From Allomyces arbusculus (Eukaryota; Blastocladiomycota; Blastocladiomycetes; Blastocladiales; Blastocladiaceae), in contig JADHYV010000089.1 in assembly GCA_027604705.1 (NCBI GenBank), positions 1-64,000 on the forward strand: DNA of 64,000 nucleotides, read 5' to 3'. How positions within the stretch are numbered: position 1 is the stretch's first letter; each line of letters opens with the position of its first letter. A program made the translations under genes and the position numbers. This document shows positions 33,268 through 44,110 of this stretch, piece after piece. The notes under the pieces were generated by a model. It was not told the origin of the DNA. It searched no databases and saw only the letters and a list, made by a program, of their open reading frames with translations.

Positions 33268-33894
33268 TCAAACCATAAACCACGGCATCGGCGCCCCCGC
33301 CGCGGCAAACTCGGCTTGCGTCAACACCCTCGCGTAGGCCAAGAACGCCAAACTCGCATAATCCCCAAACGCGAGCCCGAGCCACGGCCACGATTCGCTC
33401 AATGGTGCGCCCAAGATCATGATCGACACGAGCGCCGCCACGTCCAGCAGGTAGAGCACCGAGAAAATCCTGAATGCACGTGCGCGTGCGGCCGTCGCGG
33501 CCCACAGACCAAAGAGAAGGATTGGGAGAGAGCACAGGGCGAGCACCGCGGCCGTGTGCCACCGTGCCGGCAAGTCCTTGCCGACCGTAAGCAGCAGACC
33601 GGCGGCGATGGGCAGCGCGATGAGCCGGATAACGAGAAGCGCTTGCACGCCTTGACGGAGCGGAATGCACGACATGAATGGGAGGCCCGGGCGCTGGTAG
33701 AGCGCCGCGGGCGTGCCAGGGACAGGGTTACGCATGCCGCTCCCCGATGCGCCGGGATGCACGGCCGGCTGCGGCCGTTTTTCGTCGTGGTAGGGGGTCT
33801 TGACATCGTCGAGCCGCGGACTCGGCGTGGCGGTCGGCAGCGGGCGGGACGGGGCCGCGTGCGCGGCGGTGCGATGGGTTGCAGGTGGGGTCAT
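33268..33894 (-). CDS. Unknown four-helix membrane protein
   Basis: Function not recognised. Intronless, 208 aa. The first ~75 residues are Pro/Thr/Ala-rich and probably cytosolic. Four hydrophobic segments follow: ALLVIRLIALPIAAGLLLTV (~86-105), AAVLALCSLPILLFGLWAAT (~114-134), FSVLYLLDVAALVSIMILG (~143-162) and WLGLAFGDYASLAFLAYARV (~169-190). The order and length resemble small fungal four-helix membrane proteins of several families, but no diagnostic motif was recognised. The start at 33894 is the most upstream Met in the frame. Met 33733 (MRNPVPGT) is an alternative that would drop most of the disordered head. It is transcribed the same way as its neighbours on both sides. Confidence 0.65.
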   Translation of the reverse strand: MTPPATHRTAAHAAPSRPLPTATPSPRLDDVKTPYHDEKRPQPAVHPGASGSGMRNPVPGTPAALYQRPGLPFMSCIPLRQGVQALLVIRLIALPIAAGLLLTVGKDLPARWHTAAVLALCSLPILLFGLWAATAARARAFRIFSVLYLLDVAALVSIMILGAPLSESWPWLGLAFGDYASLAFLAYARVLTQAEFAAAGAPMPWFMV

Positions 33895-34678
33895 GATGGC
33901 GACAACGGGTTCGAGAACGGGACTTGGTGGCGAGAAGGCAGGTGAAGTATTTACGAAAGCACGAAATGGATCGGCCGAGGCGGGTTCGTGGCCACTTCTA
34001 GCGTCGTTCAGGCTGCTGCGCGTGGTCTACGCGGGTGGAACAGCTTTATGCGAGCGCGATGGCCTTGATGCTGAGGGTTGGAGAGGAGGGTCCGCCGCGG
34101 CGTGCAGCTTAGATGGTCGAGGACGACTTGGATGGGTTGACGTTGGAATGAGTTTGTCGGAGCGACGATGCAGCGAGCGATGACCTGGGGCTGGCTGGCG
34201 CCGGGCGGACCAAATGCGGGCAGTTGTCGTCTCTGGCCGTTGCGTTGCTGCGGCCGCCGTGGTTCGTGACGTGCGAGAATACGTTTGGGATGAGTTGACG
34301 GGGACAGGCCGGAACGGGTTGGTGGCGGGTTGGTGGTGCAAAGGAGCGCCAAAGACGCAGCACGGACTTGCCCTCGTGGAGCGCGCCCTGTCAACGTCAT
34401 GGTCGATTTACCGCTGCTTCATGCAGCCAGCTGCAGCGCGGCGTAACGCCTGCAGCACCGTGGTCTATTCGAAATCAAGAAATGGGGCCCATTGAAGAGC
34501 GTTGGCCACACGAAAACATCACGCAAAGGAGGAGCCGATGAGGTGCACAAGCGTACAGACGTGTATTGTATTCAGGGTATCCAGAAAAGAAATCGAAACG
34601 GAGGGCGGTACACCGGCAGGGGGGTAAAAATCGCGACCGACCAACTCGGGTGAGCGCGCCGACGCGGGCGCGTGCGGG
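33895..34678. other. Intergenic between two minus-strand membrane-protein genes
   Basis: No supported gene. It should hold the promoter of the 33.3-33.9 kb gene and the 3' end of the next gene upstream. Confidence 0.4.
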
Positions 34679-36166
34679 TCACTTGGCGGCCTCGACGTCG
34701 TCGTCGCTGCTATGCCTGCTATGTCGCCGCCGATGACCATGCCGGCCGTCGCGACCAGTCGGCTGCCGCCCAACCCACCACGCGTACATGGACCAGAAAT
34801 GCATGGCCACCATGACGAGCGCGATCCCGGAAAACTGCAAGACCACGTACGACGTGCCCGGCAGACCCAGTGTCGCGACGACCAGCACGACGCTGTTCAA
34901 CCACTGGATCCCAACCCATGTGCGAATCGCCCACGCGGGCGCACCAGCGCCCACCACAACCAGCCCCACCACGATCCACCAGCCCGTGAACAGCGACCAG
35001 GTCGCAAAGACGGTCAGCGGGATCCCGAGCATCCGCGTGCGTGCCCGCGTATGCTGCTGCTGCTGGTACCATGAGTCATTGATCCAGTACGGATCCACGC
35101 CGCCGTAGGTCGCCAGTAGCATCATGCCGATCGCAATCGCGTACCCGCACACCACGAGTTGCAAGAGCAGCACGTGCCACGCGTGGTGCAGCCGCACCGA
35201 GAAACTATCAGCCATCTCGTCGCTGCTCGTATCCGAATCGTTGGCTGGGTCAGCAGCAGCAGCAGGAGCGCGCGTACTCGCGGGATGTGCACTCGCAGGC
35301 CGTGGGCGTGTCGACGCGCTGCTGACCGGCCGCGCCTGCGGCTCGGTGAGCGGGTGCGGCATGACCCATGGCGGCGTCGTGGCGAGTGGGCTGCTGGAGG
35401 TTGGTCGTGGTGCGGTCGGCGCGGCGGCGGTAAGCGCAGCCGATTGCGAGGCCAGCGTGAGCAATGCTGCCTGCGACGCGCGCACTTGCGCAAGTACGTC
35501 CATTTCCTGCGGGTCCTGATCGGGCGGGCGTGACGAAGCGTGGTCACGTCCGCGATCAGCGTGGGCCGTGTCGTACGGCTCAGTCGCGGACACGCGACGC
35601 GCACTGGCTTGTGGCACCTGGAACGCGCCCGATGCGGTCGTGCCGACGGGCCATCCGGGTGGGGCCGTGGCGACGGTGCGCACACTGCCAACGTCCGAGT
35701 GCAGGACGCTCGTGCGGCGCAGGTGCGAGAGAAGGGCTGCTGGTGGGACGTTGATGACGGTCGGGACGCCCGCTGGTCGCGCGAGCGACTCGGTGCGCGG
35801 GAAGACAGGCGGTTTCGTTCCGGGTGGAGGAAGGAACTCACCGCTCGAGCCCCACGAGACGGTGCGCGCGAGAGCTCGTGGGATACTACTGCTCGTGGCC
35901 GAAGCCGGAATGTCGGTACTCGAATCTCCCACTGCACGAGCGAGCGGGACTGACGCAGCCGTTGACCACGTGTCGTAAAGCATCATCGGGAGCGTGGCCA
36001 TGGGCGCAGTCGTTGGTGTTGAAGTCGGGCGCGATAAGGATGCCAAGTGGGGTATTGTTGGCGACAGTGGGGTCGAGGTCGCCGCGGACGTGGGCGTCAT
36101 CGATGGTGGTCGTGCCACATTGGGCTTGTCGAGCAGGAACCCTGCATCAGGCGCGGGCGTGGCCAT
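34679..36166 (-). CDS. Unknown membrane protein with long disordered head and four helices
   Basis: Function not recognised. Intronless, 495 aa. Residues 1-~310 are Pro/Ser/Thr/Ala-rich and disordered. A membrane domain follows with helices at about 323-350 (HVLLLQLVVCGYAIAIGMML), 375-402 (LTVFATWSLFTGWWIVVGLV), 405-430 (TWVGIQWLNSVVLVVATLGL) and 436-460 (VLQFSGIALVMVAMHFWSMY), with a loop containing YWINDSWYQQQQ. The end is short, basic and His-rich (GHRRRHSRHSSDDDVEAAK). Both this gene and the one at 33.3-33.9 kb pair a disordered N-terminus with four helices, but no sequence similarity was evident by eye. Met 36166 is the first Met of the frame. Confidence 0.65.
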   Translation of the reverse strand: MATPAPDAGFLLDKPNVARPPSMTPTSAATSTPLSPTIPHLASLSRPTSTPTTAPMATLPMMLYDTWSTAASVPLARAVGDSSTDIPASATSSSIPRALARTVSWGSSGEFLPPPGTKPPVFPRTESLARPAGVPTVINVPPAALLSHLRRTSVLHSDVGSVRTVATAPPGWPVGTTASGAFQVPQASARRVSATEPYDTAHADRGRDHASSRPPDQDPQEMDVLAQVRASQAALLTLASQSAALTAAAPTAPRPTSSSPLATTPPWVMPHPLTEPQARPVSSASTRPRPASAHPASTRAPAAAADPANDSDTSSDEMADSFSVRLHHAWHVLLLQLVVCGYAIAIGMMLLATYGGVDPYWINDSWYQQQQHTRARTRMLGIPLTVFATWSLFTGWWIVVGLVVVGAGAPAWAIRTWVGIQWLNSVVLVVATLGLPGTSYVVLQFSGIALVMVAMHFWSMYAWWVGRQPTGRDGRHGHRRRHSRHSSDDDVEAAK

Positions 36167-37299
36167 GATCTCAGTTGGCGCTCAAATGCAGAACGTGAGC
36201 GCGTCGGCGGTACGTGGCAAAGCGAGTCTGTGGAAACAAGGCGGGGCAAAATGGGCGGATAGTGCGCCGTGCGTCAATCGAAGGTAGGTCGAAGGGCGAT
36301 CCGGAAATTCAAGCCAACCCTGGTTCGGTGCAGCGGGCCGCATGCGCGAGCGAGCGGCATGCACGAGCAAGGCATTGCCACAACCAATGGTGGTCAGGTT
36401 GGACATGGGCGTGAACAGCACGAAAACGACGTACTTGACGCGCTTGTGTCGTGCTGGGGAGGGGATCGACGACGGCCGGGTCGTGGGGGAGGGTGGTCGC
36501 GCGCGCAACCAGACGCTGATCGGCCACGTCAATCGAGAGCGTTCACGTTGCAAGACTGCACCGAGCGTGGGTGCGTGCGCGGGCGGCGTGGACAATCGGG
36601 GACGCGACGCGCGACGAGAGTGCAGCGTGTGGTCGAGCGCGTTCACGTTGGCCGACGCGGGCCGGCGCCGGGCGGGGGCCCAGCGTGGGGTGATCTTGGG
36701 TGAATTGCAGCAAGAGACGGGCGCGCGCGACCGACACGGCGCACGCAGGGCGCGACGGCGGCGATCAGTCGAGGTTGGGCGGGCTCGACGGTGGCGAAAG
36801 GAGGAGAGAGGAGGCACGGTCGAGGCAGGGCGAGCGCCCAAAAAAGCGAACGTCGACAGGGGTGTGAAGTGCGCGCCTTTCGCCCGCGCGTTGTCTTTTC
36901 GTTGGGAAACGCAAGGGAAACTTGGAAAAGCACTGGCAGACGAACAGAAAGAAAGGCACAAAACTGCGATTTCCAAGTCGATGATTTGGCCACGCTACTC
37001 GCTGTTTTTGGGTGCAGGCGTCGTAACCGCGCATTTTGCCGGAGCGTTGAGGATGCCCGCCACCTGCATGCGCGCACTGGCACGCACGCTTCCTGAAACG
37101 GCGTCGCAGGCAGGCCTGCCACAACCGTTTCGGCCACACGTGACGCCTGATCAGCGGCCCACCGCACCTGCCTCTCCTCTACCTCACCACAGCCGTGGAC
37201 CGACACGCAACGAAAACTATCCCGCCAACGACGCGGCGACCGGCCCACCAACTGTCCGCCAACTGCCCGCAAACTCTGCGCGCCGCACTGCCCACCACG
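36167..37299. other. Divergent intergenic region (membrane protein / Fun30)
   Basis: 1.1 kb between genes transcribed away from each other. Long open frames cross it on both strands but have no domain content and run in the same direction as antisense shadows of neighbours. No supported gene. Confidence 0.45.
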
Positions 37300-40200
37300 A
37301 TGCCCTTCCGCCTCAGCGACGACGAGGCCGACCTGCTCGACGCGGCGGCCCCCGCGCAAGCGCGCCACACCCGCACGGGACCAAACGCAACCACGGTGAC
37401 TGCACCGGTCGCCCATGGTTCGCACCCGAGATTGGCCCTGCCGTCCATGCCGCAACACTACACGCACGGGCCTACCGCGTCGCCCTACTCGATGGTCCCT
37501 CCGGCACACGTCTCGCCCTACTCGACCGCCGCTCCACCAACCTACCCACCAGCGCAAGCGTACTCTGCGCGCCCGCCATCGCACACGCAAGCGTACCCGT
37601 ACCAGGTCCAGCAGCAACGGCCACCGCACGCGCACGCGCACGCGCACGCGCAAGCGCACCATTACCACCAGCAGCAACAACCCCTGCCGCACCCGCACCC
37701 GGCCGCCTACACGAACGCGGCAGCATTCGCCCACTCGGCGACCTACACCTACCCACCTCCCCCGCCTGCGCAATCCGTGTCGACGCACCCGTCCCCGGTT
37801 CCATCTGCGGCCATGACCCCGCGCACGCAGCGCTCCTGGCACCTTCTCTCCTCGCCGACCGCCGTCGTTGTCGAAACCCCCGACCGCGACACGCTCCGCG
37901 CATCTGCCGCTTCTGCTGACCCAACTGCGCGCGTCGTCTCGCAGTCGGCGCATACCGCGTACCCGGCACCCGCACCGACGACGATGGTCCCGCCAGCGAC
38001 CCGCCCGCGAACCGACTCGGGCGAAAAGTCGCCGACCCCCGTACGGAAACGGCGCCGGCTCGTGCGCAAGGGCGACCTCGCGCGCGACTTGGACGATGAT
38101 GACGATGATGTGCCATTGCTGGTCCCGCCACCAATGGCTGCCGCTGCGCGGCCAGAAGACCAGCTGGTTGCCCAGTTCCCGACCGTGCCGAGGTCCCGCG
38201 TCGCTTTGATTCTCGAAAATTGCCGCGGGGATGTAGCCGCGGCGACGGCGCGATTGCAGCAGTTTGTCGCTGCGGCACCGCAACGAGCTGTGGGGGCGGC
38301 GTCGACGGGGCCCGCGGCACGACGGACGGTGCGGTCGGACGCCCCGGCACCACCGCCGCCGCCACCGGCGGTCACGCTCGACGACGACGTTGAAGACGAG
38401 GCCGAGGATAGCGATGCGAGCAGTGAAAATGACGATCACGCAAATGCGCATGCGACGGTCGATTTCTTCAACACGGCCACGTCCGACTTGTTGCTCGAGT
38501 TTACGCAGTGCACGCCGGCGCAGGCCAAGATCTTGGCTGACTTGCGGCCGTACATGAGCGAAGACGATCTCTACGCGAAAATCACGGCCAAAAAGGGCGT
38601 GACCGTGCGCATTCTCGACAACTACGAGGCGACGCGCGCGGCCGTCGATGCCATGGACAAGATCATTGCCGAGTGCGAGACGATTGGCGAGGACTTGACG
38701 AAGATCACGTCCACGTGGCACGACGAGAACAGCTCGACCCACCACCACTTGTTGCGCACGCAGCCGGCGCTCGTGAACCCGTCGCTCACGCTCAAGTCGT
38801 ACCAACTTGTCGGCGTCTCGTGGCTCACGCTCCTCTACCAGCGCGGACTCGCTGGGATTCTTGCCGACGATATGGGGCTTGGCAAGACCGCGCAGGTGAT
38901 TGCGTTCATCGCCAACTTGCTGGAACTCGGACACCGTGGACCGCACCTGATTGTCTGTCCAGCGTCGACGCTCGATAACTGGCTGCGCGAACTCGCCCGG
39001 TGGGTGCCCGGTCATGCCCTGCGCGTCGCTTCCTATTCCGGATCACAAGCCGAACGTGTCGCTCTGCAATCCGACATTCGGTACGCCGAAGATCCGTACC
39101 ACGTCGTCGTGACGACCTACAATGTCGCGACGGGCGGGAAAGACGACCGCGCCTTCTTGCGCAAGATGAAGTTCCGCACGATGATTCTCGACGAGGGTCA
39201 TTTCGTGAAAAACGCTGACTCGATGCGATACAAGCACCTGATGGCCATCAACGCGCCGTTCCGGCTCTTGACGACGGGCACGCCCATGCAAAACGACTTG
39301 CAGGAACTGCTCGCGCTGCTTACGTTTATCATGCCGGCGCTGTTTGCGTCGGCGGGCGACGCCTGGCAGCGCATCTTCAAGCTCAAGTCGCTCGAGGCCA
39401 TTTCGGCGCAGCGAATCGACAAGGTGCGCCGGATCATGGCGCCGTTTGTGCTGCGCCGCAAGAAGACGCAGGTGTTGGCCGACTTACCGCCCAAGCACAT
39501 GCGTGTCGCGCACTGTACGCTCGAGGGCGCGCAGCGTGTGTTGTACGACGAGCTCGTGCGCGCGTCGCAAGAGGCCGTGTCGGCGGGCGCCGCCAAGCAG
39601 TTCAAGAACTACTTGATGGATTTGCGCAAGGCGGCCGCGCACCCACTCCTGTTCCGGCGGCGGTTTGATGACGCGACGGTCAAGACCATGGCGCGGAATT
39701 TGATGAAGGAGGAGCCGTATTGGGACGCGAACGTGCAGTACGTGACCGAAGACTTGCTGATTTGCTCCGATTTCGAGTTGGAGGGGATGTGCCGCAAGTA
39801 CCCGAAGTCGCTCGGCAAGTTTGCGTTGCAGAATGAGGAGTGGATGCAGTCGGCCAAGTTTGTGCAGTTGAAGGAGGTGTTGCGCGAGGGCAAGGCCAAT
39901 GGCGACCGCTGCCTGATTTTCTCGCAGTTTACGATGTGTCTGGATATCTTGGAGGCGTTTTTGACGACGCTCGGCTACGTCCGTGCTCGGTGGACTCGTG
40001 GAACGTGTGGACTGCGACTGACGCTTTGGGTTTGGTTGAATGTGTAGAAATACCTCCGGCTCGATGGCACTACTCCGGTCGTGGAGCGGCAAGGACTCGT
40101 CGACGAGTTTCAGGAAAACGAGGAGATGTTCGTGTTTTTGCTCAGTACCAAGGCGGGCGGGCTCGGGTATGTTCATTTTGCTGCCACTGCGTGCTCGATA

Positions 40201-40782
40201 ATGGTCGCACCCACTTGCTCACAATTTTGCCCTCACCAGACTCAACTTGACGGCGGCCAACACGGTCATCATCCACGACCTCGATTTCAACCCGTTCAAC
40301 GACGCGCAGGCGTGCGATCGCGCGTGGCGATTGGGCCAGACGCGGCCCGTGCAGGTGATCAAGCTCGTGTGCAAAGACACGATCGAGGACGTGATTTACC
40401 GGCGACAAGAGGCCAAGCTGATTCTCGACCAGCGGCTGCAGGAGGGCGTGAGTGCGGGTGGGGACGCTGCGATGGGCAACGGTGATGACGACGATGACGC
40501 GGCCCTGTCGGCGGCCGTTGGCGGTACGTTTTCTTATCGAATGAGATCGTACCGCGAATGACGGTCCAGGAGACTGACGCAGACTGTGCTGGGTGAGTAG
40601 GGTCGCTCGAACGCGACGTGATGCAGATCATGGCGACGCAGCTCGCGGGCGGCGACGCGGCAGCGGCAGCCGTGCTCGAAGGAGCCGACAGCGGAGACCT
40701 CGGAGACGGCGCGTCGTCGATGCTCGGCGACGACGTCGACACGGCGAGCTGGGGCACGAACAGCGTGACGGGCACGCGTTAG
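37300..40782 (+). CDS. Fun30/SMARCAD1-type SNF2 chromatin remodeller
   Basis: Nuclear ATP-dependent remodeller of the Etl1/Fun30 group, which acts in heterochromatin maintenance and DNA-end resection. Model of 1087 aa from four exons (37300-39978, 40048-40166, 40240-40523, 40601-40782). The first intron begins GTCCGT. Order: disordered Pro/His/Gln-rich head (~1-240), a CUE-like helix pair (~288-325, [20 protein letters not shown]), a second similar element near 400-425, then the SNF2 N-lobe from [14 protein letters not shown]. Walker A is [17 protein letters not shown] (~residue 523) and the DExH box is [10 protein letters not shown] (~630), the DEGH form typical of Fun30. The C-lobe is rebuilt across introns: [38 protein letters not shown] (split at the second intron) and [17 protein letters not shown] (motif VI). 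A short acidic tail ends in exon 4. Confidence 0.93.
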
Positions 40783-41299
40783 CTGCCTCGCCGCGCTGTA
40801 CGGGGGTGCGAAATTAGCGCTGTGAAGAGGAGCGGAAAAAATACGGTACCTAAACCGAAGGGCGTGTTGTGTCGCGAAGTGTCCAAGAATTAAGCAGCAC
40901 AGTCTTCTTGCTGGAAAGGGCAGGGAGGGCGTGGCGCGGTGCAGCTGGGCACGTTGCCCTTGAACAACACCGTGACAGGCCTGGCAGCGCACGGTCGGAC
41001 CTGGAAATGGCACGCGCACACCACCAGACCAAACCACCATCACCACCACACTCTGTTGCTTCCGGTTGACCTCGTTGGCTCGACGACGCACGCGTCGGCG
41101 GTCTCCTTCATCGCACCGCTTCTCTACGACTACCACCACCCGCAATCCAGCGCAAGCGGCTCGCACAACTCGCTGCAGCTGCCCGCCCGCCAACGGCCAA
41201 GTCGCCCGCCCGCACGCACACTCTATCCGCGGCCACCGCCCGCCTTCATTCACCTGCACCAACCACGACTGCCGCGACCACGCGCACCACGCCGGCACC
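40783..41299. other. Intergenic before NOT3/5
   Basis: Fun30 3' end and NOT3/5 promoter and 5' leader. The last 250 bases are C-rich. No supported gene. Confidence 0.45.
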
Positions 41300-44110
41300 A
41301 TGGCGACTCGAAAAATGCAAAGTACTGCAGCTTCACGCTCTTCCCTTCCAACATGGCACTGGGACGGTCAGGCTGGGGCCCACCGCACACGCTGGCGCAC
41401 CACGCGCGTCCTCACCGGCGCCACGGTAACCGCGCCACGACGCACCAACTCGCGCGACGGCAAGCGGTGACGCTGCCGTACCGCATGGGGAACGTCTACC
41501 CCCGGCTCACGCGCATGTGCGCGTGCGCGTCCGGCTGTCGCTGCTCCCCCTTGCGCGAGTCCCCGTGCCCGTCCAGGCTTACCCGCCTGCGGCGCGATGC
41601 TCCCGCTCGCAATTGTTACCGGACCGGTACTTATGCGCCCGGGCACCCCCACGACCATAGTGGAAATCGACAAGGCCCTGAAAAAAGTGGCCGAGGGCGT
41701 CGTCGATTTCGAGGCGGCCGTCGACAAGCTCAACACGAGCACGAACCCGACGCAGCGCGAAAAGTACGAGCTCGAGCTGAAAAAGGAAATCAAGAAGCTG
41801 CAACGAAGCCGCGATCAAATCAAGACGTGGATCAACTCGTCGGAAATCAAGGACAAGCGCGCATTATTGGAAAATAGGAGGTTGATTGAGACGGTGCGTG
41901 TGGAAAACATCTGCACGCGGGGTTCCAGACTCTCGAAGCGATCGGGGGCGGAAGCGGGAGCGAGCTCACCAACTGACTTGGATCGATCTTTCTCGTGCAC
42001 CAGCAAATGGAACGGTTCAAGGCTATCGAAAAGGAACTCAAGACCAAGGCCTTCTCCAAGGAGGGTCTCGGCCTGCCCGACAAGATCGACCCGGAGGTCG
42101 TCAAGAAGCAGGCGGCCGTGGATTGGATCAATGAGACGGTCGACCGGCTCAACCAGCAGATTGACGGTCTCGAGGCGCAGCAGGAGCAGCTGCAAGTGGC
42201 CGGCGGCAAGCGCGGCAAGAAATCGGCGGCCAAGGAGCAAATGGAACTGTTGGTGCGACAAATCGAGCGGCACCGCAAGCATATTCGCAAGCTCGAGATA
42301 GCGCTACGCATGCTCGAAAACGGGTTTCTCGAACCCGACCAGATTGACGAGATCAAGGAAAACGTCGAGTATTACCTCGAGACCTACGAGGTCCGTATTG
42401 TCGGCCAGTTTGGGGCGATGGTGACGTGGAACGGCTGCACGGCGATGCGCGCTCGCTGCACTCGTGCACGGCGACAACAGTTGCCAGCGCGACGCTCGCG
42501 CGGCATGTTCCTCTTTCCCCTCCCCTCCCCTACCCCCCTCTTGTCCCTCGCCTCCCTCTTCGCGGCCGCGAGCTGACGTGACCGTGGTGGCGTGCGTGTT
42601 CCAACCCCAGGACACCGAGGACGACTACCTCGACGTCTACGACTCGCTCTCGCTCGAAGAGGACGTGGAGCTGTTTGGCACGACGATTCTCGACGACCAT
42701 CTCGTACCGAGCCTCGACAAGGCGCGTTCCGACGAGGCTGAGCTCGACCACGTGCCCCCAGCAACCCCGTCCGTGACGACCACGCGCAAACCGGCATCAA
42801 CGCCGGCAAGAAAGAACGGATCCACGACCACGACCCCTGCCGCAACGCCCGCTCTGCCGACACCGAGCAAGCCGCCGTCTGCCGCACCGAGCCCGAAATT
42901 GGCGCGAGCCGATCAGCGGTCGTCGACGCCGACACCGACACCAACGACACCGCCCGCCGCAGTCCCGCCAACAGTCCCGCCACCGCCACCAAAACTTACC
43001 GCATGGAACCAGGCGGCCAAGCAGGGTACGGCGCAGGCGACGGCGACGGCGACAGCAGCAGCGAGTCGGGACGAGGTCGGATCGGCACCAGGCACCCCCG
43101 CATCGGCCATGGTCTCGGTCGCGGCATCGCGGTCGGTAAGCCCGTCGGTGCGCAACGACACGCCCAAGTCCTCAGGGCTCGCAACACCGCCGGGCACGGC
43201 GGCTGCGGCCGTACCACCATCCAAATGGTCGTCACCACCATCGAGCGCCAATGTCTCGACGCTCGGCGACTCGCAGTCGACGTCGCGCGGCGCAACGCCG
43301 TCGACGCTCGGGTTTGATGCGCATGCCGATGCGGCCGAGTTGGATTTGACCTCTTCGGCGACCGCCGCGGGCACGGCGTCGCTGTCGCATGGGGGCATGA
43401 CCGACGGCGACGTGGATTCGGCGGGGGCATCGTCAGATCCAGCAGCACCGACACTCGGCAAGGCCGAGACCACGACGCTCCCGGCACCCGGGGACGAGCC
43501 CGAGTCGGCCGCGGCAGCACCTGCTGCGGCACCGGTCGCCCCCGTTGCCGAACCTCTGGATAACCGGATCCCGTCGAGTCTGGCCGACCTCGTCGCGGCA
43601 TTCCAGACGGCCCGTTCACGCGCATTCGGTGCACGGACGGTTACCTCGACGGTCGACGCGGCCGCGCCGCTCGCTCCGCGCCCGATCCCGACCATGCTCG
43701 ATGCGGCGCTCGCGAGCGCGCCGATGGTGGCCGACTCGGAGCGCGGCAAGCCCTACGTCCCGCAACGGCCCTACGTGACGCCCGGGTACTACCCGCAGCA
43801 ACCGGCCGCGGTCCTGGCGCACCCGGCGCTCTACGAGCGGCTCGAGCTTGACACGCTGTTCTTCATGTTTTATTTCCAACCGGGTACGTATGCGCAGTAC
43901 ATGGCCGCGCGCGAGCTGAAGCGGCAGTCGTGGCGGTACCACAAGCAGTACCGCACGTGGTTCCAGCGGCATAACGATCCGGCGGCCATGACCGACGAGT
44001 ACGAACTCGGGACGTATTTGTACTTTGACCACGAGTCCGCATGGCGGCAGCAGACGCGCGACCAGTTCAAGTTTGAGTACCGGTACCTCGAGGATACGGA
44101 TATGGCATGA
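41300..44110 (+). CDS. CCR4-NOT complex subunit NOT3/NOT5
   Basis: Scaffold subunit of the deadenylase complex that controls mRNA turnover and translation. Model of 713 aa from four exons: 41300-41321, 41661-41893, 42004-42390, 42611-44110. The tiny first exon gives MATRKMQ and joins to [19 protein letters not shown], matching the family start. The Not3 N-terminal coiled-coil domain (~1-210) includes [40 protein letters not shown] and [15 protein letters not shown] (split by the third intron). The linker is Pro/Thr/Ala-rich. The C-terminal NOT box (~residues 600-713) has [40 protein letters not shown] and [13 protein letters not shown]. Introns 1 and 3 (339 and 220 bp) are several times longer than others in the window. 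Fungi often have separate NOT3 and NOT5, and which one this is cannot be told here. Confidence 0.93.

Noticed and set aside
36342-37919. Plus-strand open frame overlapping the Fun30 start in another frame
   Set aside because: No domain content. It overlaps conserved Fun30 coding sequence in a different frame.
36643-39015. Minus-strand open frame of ~790 codons across the Fun30 5' half
   Set aside because: The product is Arg/Val/Gly-rich low complexity and overlaps the Fun30 ATPase region, which is unambiguous on the plus strand.
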